This document shows positions 61,285 to 64,000 of a DNA stretch of 64,000 nucleotides, piece by piece (position 1 is the first letter of the stretch; each line of letters begins with the position of its first letter). Source of the stretch: Roseovarius sp. THAF27 (GTDB lineage: Bacteria > Pseudomonadota > Alphaproteobacteria > Rhodobacterales > Rhodobacteraceae); contig NZ_CP045393.1 of the NCBI RefSeq assembly GCF_009363655.1, forward strand, positions 3,348,001 through 3,412,000, in the 5' to 3' direction. A program made the translations under genes and the position numbers. The notes under the pieces are model-generated. The model worked only from the letters and a program-made list of their open reading frames with translations, was not told the DNA's origin and made no database searches.

Positions 61285-61364
61285 GCAGGAGCCATCCACA
61301 GACGACATTCAACGGATCAAGAATTCCGCACCGCAGCGAGCGCTTATCGGAATCTTCTGTCATG

Positions 61365-62414
61365 CTAAATCGCATTATCCAACTGCACACTCGCTCCTCG
61401 GGTGAGGCCTTCGGCCGATGATTTTGTTGCATGGAAACCGATATGGTGGTCGATCAGTCGTGACCAAGCTGACGCGAAAGCGCTTTCGCAATCGCAGGCC
61501 CGCTCGGCGCTCCGGGTTGCCGGATTGACCTCAAACGCTGCAGCAAGCGCCTTCTCCCAAGCGATTTCACTGTGACCAGCGACGAATGTGGCTTCGGCAC
61601 CTGCGCTCGTTTTCAGGCCATCGATATCCGAGCAGATGATAGGACGTCCGGCAGCGCGTGCTTCCAATGCCACCAATCCGAAGGCTTCCCAGCGCGACGG
61701 GATGGCGACGAAATCGACCGACTGCATTACGCGGTCCGGACTATCAGAGTGGCCGAAGAACCGGATGCGCGGGTCACCGGCAGCCAGTGCGCGCAGTTCC
61801 GTTTTTTCCGGGCCGGTGCCGTGAATGTGCAGCGAAACATCCTTGTTCGGCAATCTTTGGAAGGCACGGATCAGAATGTCGAATCCCTTTTGGCGATGCA
61901 GCCGACCGATTGCGCCGATCACTTGCGGCTTGCGTGTTGCAGCTTCGATCGAGCGAAAGTCTTGCAGATCGACCACCGGTGCGATGATGCGAAGCGCGTC
62001 AGGTGAAACAAGGCGGCGGCGCTTCATCCATTCTGCCTGCGCTTGACTGACAGCGACGACACTGTCGAACAGAGCCAGCGACGTCCGCAACATCGTGAAG
62101 AACCTCAGTTTGGAGGGAACGTTCAAAGCGGCGAAGGCCTCTGTGTAGCTGTGTTCCACATGTACGAGCGGTTTGCTGGCATGACGGGCGCGGAACGCGA
62201 TAAGTGCCGGAAGTCTGCGCCAGCTGAGGCTGAGGTGCGAGACGATCATATCCGCGTCGCAAATCGGCAAAGCGCCCTTGCGCGATACGACGCGCAGGCT
62301 GTGGCGGGCAGATCGGGCCATCATGGGACAGGTCCGGATATGCTGAAGAACACGGTTCACGCCGCCCGGCGTGGCATCATCGACAAGGTGCAGGACGTGG
62401 GGAAGGTCGGTCAT
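61365..62414 (-). CDS. GT4-family glycosyltransferase
   Basis: 349 residues, GT-B fold. N-terminal HVLHLVDDATPGGVNRVLQHI, central SVVAVSQAQAEWM, then the nucleotide-sugar half with VIGAIGRLHRQKGFDILIRAFQRL and the E-x7-E region WEAFGLVALEARAAGRPIICSDIDG. The last roughly 25 residues (HATKSSAEGLTRGASVQLDNAI) do not look like a GT4 tail and the stop lies 66 bp from the IS repeat, so the natural end may have been replaced. Adds a sugar to a surface glycan or lipid carrier. Confidence 0.85.
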   Translation of the reverse strand: MTDLPHVLHLVDDATPGGVNRVLQHIRTCPMMARSARHSLRVVSRKGALPICDADMIVSHLSLSWRRLPALIAFRARHASKPLVHVEHSYTEAFAALNVPSKLRFFTMLRTSLALFDSVVAVSQAQAEWMKRRRLVSPDALRIIAPVVDLQDFRSIEAATRKPQVIGAIGRLHRQKGFDILIRAFQRLPNKDVSLHIHGTGPEKTELRALAAGDPRIRFFGHSDSPDRVMQSVDFVAIPSRWEAFGLVALEARAAGRPIICSDIDGLKTSAGAEATFVAGHSEIAWEKALAAAFEVNPATRSAERACDCESAFASAWSRLIDHHIGFHATKSSAEGLTRGASVQLDNAI

Positions 62415-62443
62415 GGATCTCTCTCTTTCTTTTTCTTACGAGG

Positions 62444-63430
62444 TCACGCGCGGGCGGCGCTCAAAACAGAACGGGCAAGCGTCATCGGCAGGTCGCCGAA
62501 CTGCGCCGTGGCGTGGGCTGCCAGCAGGGTCGACACGCTGCGCAGCGGCTCTTCGATGAGCGGGCGAGCGGACTCATGGTATGCGCGGGCGAGCAGAGCA
62601 CAGGCGGTTTCTCCGTCCCCGCTGCTAACCGCGCGACGGGCAAGATAGCGCAGTTGATAGGCGCGGGCCGCAGCCTCGTATCTGGCGAAAAACTCTGGTG
62701 CGGTTGGGCGCAGCTTGCTCACCATGCGCTCCCAGGATGCGAGTTGGGCGTCCACATTGGCCGAGAGCCCGGTGGAATTGACACGGTATTCAGTCAGCAG
62801 GCCGGGAACGCCTGCCATGATCCAATCGGTACAAAGGCACAGACGCATCCAGCATTCGATATCCTCGGACTGACGAAATGTTTCGTCGAAGATCCAGTCG
62901 CGTTTCATCTCCGAAGCGGGTCGCCAGGCAATCTCTGCAAGCGCCTCGCGACGAATGACCGGGGCGGATCCGTTTCCGATGGGGTTGCGTTTGAAGACAT
63001 GCGCTGGCGTCACGCCGTGGAGGCGGGGGCGCTGCGCATGACCGATGCGTTGGCCTGCGTCATCGATCATCGCCGAGCCAGAATAGCTGATACCCACGTC
63101 AGGCTTTCCAAGCAGGTGATCTACATGAGTGGCAAGCTTTTCTGGCATCCAAAGGTCATCGGCGTCGCAAAACCCGATTACTTCCCCCCGCGCCTCTCCA
63201 ATGCCGCTGTTGCGTGCGCCAGCAAGGCCACGGTTGAACTGATGGAGAACCCGAAACCGGCTGTCCGAGGCGGCGTGAATACTGGCGATCAGAGCTGTAT
63301 CGTCGATCGAACCGTCATCGATGATGACGACCTCGAAATCACGGAATGTCTGTGCGCTGAGCGAGGCAAGCGTCGCAGGGAGTGTGGCGGAGGCGTTGTA
63401 GGCGGGAACGACGATCGTAGCGTAGGGCAT
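62444..63430 (-). CDS. GT2-family glycosyltransferase
   Basis: 328 residues, GT-A fold. ATIVVPAYNASATLPATLASLSAQTFRDFEVVIIDDGSIDDT at the N-terminus, DxD-type motif in GFCDADDLWMPEKL, and an acceptor region with SEDIECWMRL. Start MPYATIVVP follows a stretch without similarity, so I reject the longer frame to 63703. Lies 29 bp before the GT4 gene in the same direction. Confidence 0.9.
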   Translation of the reverse strand: MPYATIVVPAYNASATLPATLASLSAQTFRDFEVVIIDDGSIDDTALIASIHAASDSRFRVLHQFNRGLAGARNSGIGEARGEVIGFCDADDLWMPEKLATHVDHLLGKPDVGISYSGSAMIDDAGQRIGHAQRPRLHGVTPAHVFKRNPIGNGSAPVIRREALAEIAWRPASEMKRDWIFDETFRQSEDIECWMRLCLCTDWIMAGVPGLLTEYRVNSTGLSANVDAQLASWERMVSKLRPTAPEFFARYEAAARAYQLRYLARRAVSSGDGETACALLARAYHESARPLIEEPLRSVSTLLAAHATAQFGDLPMTLARSVLSAARA

Positions 63431-63441
63431 GGGATAGATCC

Positions 63442-64000
63442 TCAATTGGCAAAAAGATATTGGCGGGTGGGTTCGGGCAGACACGGCAGCAGCAGCGCGG
63501 CGAGCGCGATCAGCCCACCGCGGTGGGCCGGTAGAAGAAAGGCGGAGGCATGCTGGTAGCATCCTTCGAGGACAAGACGCTGCACGGTGGCGGCGGGAGC
63601 ACCGACGCGAAGGGCCCGGCGCGCGAGGTAGCGCAGGTGCACGGCCTCCGCCCGCGGATCGGCGCGAAAGCCGAACCGGGCCGCGGTTTCGAGCGCAGCA
63701 CACCGTCCGGCACGCATTCTGTCGATATCCGCAGACAGGCCACGCGGGCTGAGCCGGTAGAGCACATGATCCGAATCGAGTCCCAAAAGGCGGTGGCCGG
63801 ATCCCACGAGATGGACCAGGAACTCGAGATCTTCGTTGTGAACGAGGTCTTCGCGGAAACCGCCGAGGATTTCGAACGTGTCGCGGCGCAAAGACAGGTT
63901 GGACAGCGTGCAGACCGGGTTCTCGCCGAGCAACGATGGGACGGTCACGTCGCCTGCCGGCACGTGCGAGCGGGTGCGAACGTGACCGGGGTCTTCGTTG
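63442..64000 (-). CDS. GT2-like glycosyltransferase, C-terminal part
   Basis: The frame runs in from the right edge, so the N-terminus and catalytic start are missing. The visible part has TLSNLSLRRDTFEILGGFREDLVHNEDLEFLVHLVGSGHRL, the acceptor-side ED motif of GT2 enzymes, and ends with a helical tail like the next gene (AEAVHLRYLARRALRVGAP), suggesting the two are duplicates. 11 bp separate it from the GT2 gene. Confidence 0.8.
   Translation of the reverse strand, partial: NEDPGHVRTRSHVPAGDVTVPSLLGENPVCTLSNLSLRRDTFEILGGFREDLVHNEDLEFLVHLVGSGHRLLGLDSDHVLYRLSPRGLSADIDRMRAGRCAALETAARFGFRADPRAEAVHLRYLARRALRVGAPAATVQRLVLEGCYQHASAFLLPAHRGGLIALAALLLPCLPEPTRQYLFAN

Larger units (their letters stand above)
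59951..61299 (+). mobile_element. IS110-family insertion sequence, IS1111 group
   Basis: A transposase gene is flanked by perfect 15-bp inverted repeats, GTGGATGGCTCCTGC at 59951-59965 and GCAGGAGCCATCCAC at 61285-61299. Such subterminal repeats are typical of the IS1111 group. The real ends are probably a few bases outside and cannot be fixed. About 237 non-coding bases follow the gene on the right. Confidence 0.8.

Overview
The window is GC-rich chromosomal DNA whose gene content points to a marine-type alphaproteobacterium of the Rhodobacteraceae (Roseobacter group). The reasons are the C-P lyase operon layout, RTX proteins, an UgpB-type importer, DUF1491 beside era, and a probable bciA vinyl reductase that would imply bacteriochlorophyll synthesis. 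The assignment is inferred from protein sequence read by eye; no database search was run.

1-13750 is a C-P lyase (phosphonate degradation) locus. On the minus strand lie phnG-phnH-phnI-fosX-HAD hydrolase-phnJ-phnK-phnL-phnN (phnN cut by the window edge), divergent from phnF-phnM on the plus strand. A second minus-strand operon is phnC-phnD-phnE-phnE plus a hexapeptide transferase. A FosX-like fosfomycin hydrolase with all four key residues sits inside the operon. A PhnF-type operator candidate lies in the phnG/phnF gap and a Pho-box-like array lies upstream of phnC.

13200-25200 is mostly housekeeping or small metabolic genes: a TetR regulator, a META-domain protein, a luciferase-like monooxygenase, recO, a 1019-residue von Willebrand A protein with eight tandem repeats, a glyoxalase-like protein, DUF1491, era, bciA, an MsbA-type exporter and tRNA-Gly(TCC).

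25200-32600 is accessory. It holds a lower-GC serine-hydrolase gene next to the tRNA, then a LysR-centred cluster of redox and carboxymuconolactone-decarboxylase-type genes, and a broken glutathionyl-hydroquinone reductase.

33000-55100 looks like a phosphorus-scavenging region. It contains a giant ExeM/NucH-type extracellular nuclease with RTX repeats, a PHP-domain phosphoesterase, a PotABCD-type importer whose operon carries a 1265-residue RTX phosphatase (a PhoX domain nested in a choice-of-anchor-I propeller), and an UgpABCE-like importer under a DeoR regulator. Pho-box-like sites lie upstream of both importer operons. The inferred flow is: the nuclease cuts DNA, the phosphatase and phosphodiesterase release phosphate or small esters, and the importers take them up. 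With the C-P lyase, most of the window serves phosphorus acquisition.

55100-61300 is mobile. A small island (integrase, two unknown proteins, AlpA-like and HTH proteins) joins the 5' half of a second tRNA-Gly gene exactly at the anticodon arm. Just beyond is an IS110-family (IS1111 group) element with perfect 15-bp inverted repeats. 61365-64000 holds three glycosyltransferases of a surface-polysaccharide locus, the last cut by the window edge.
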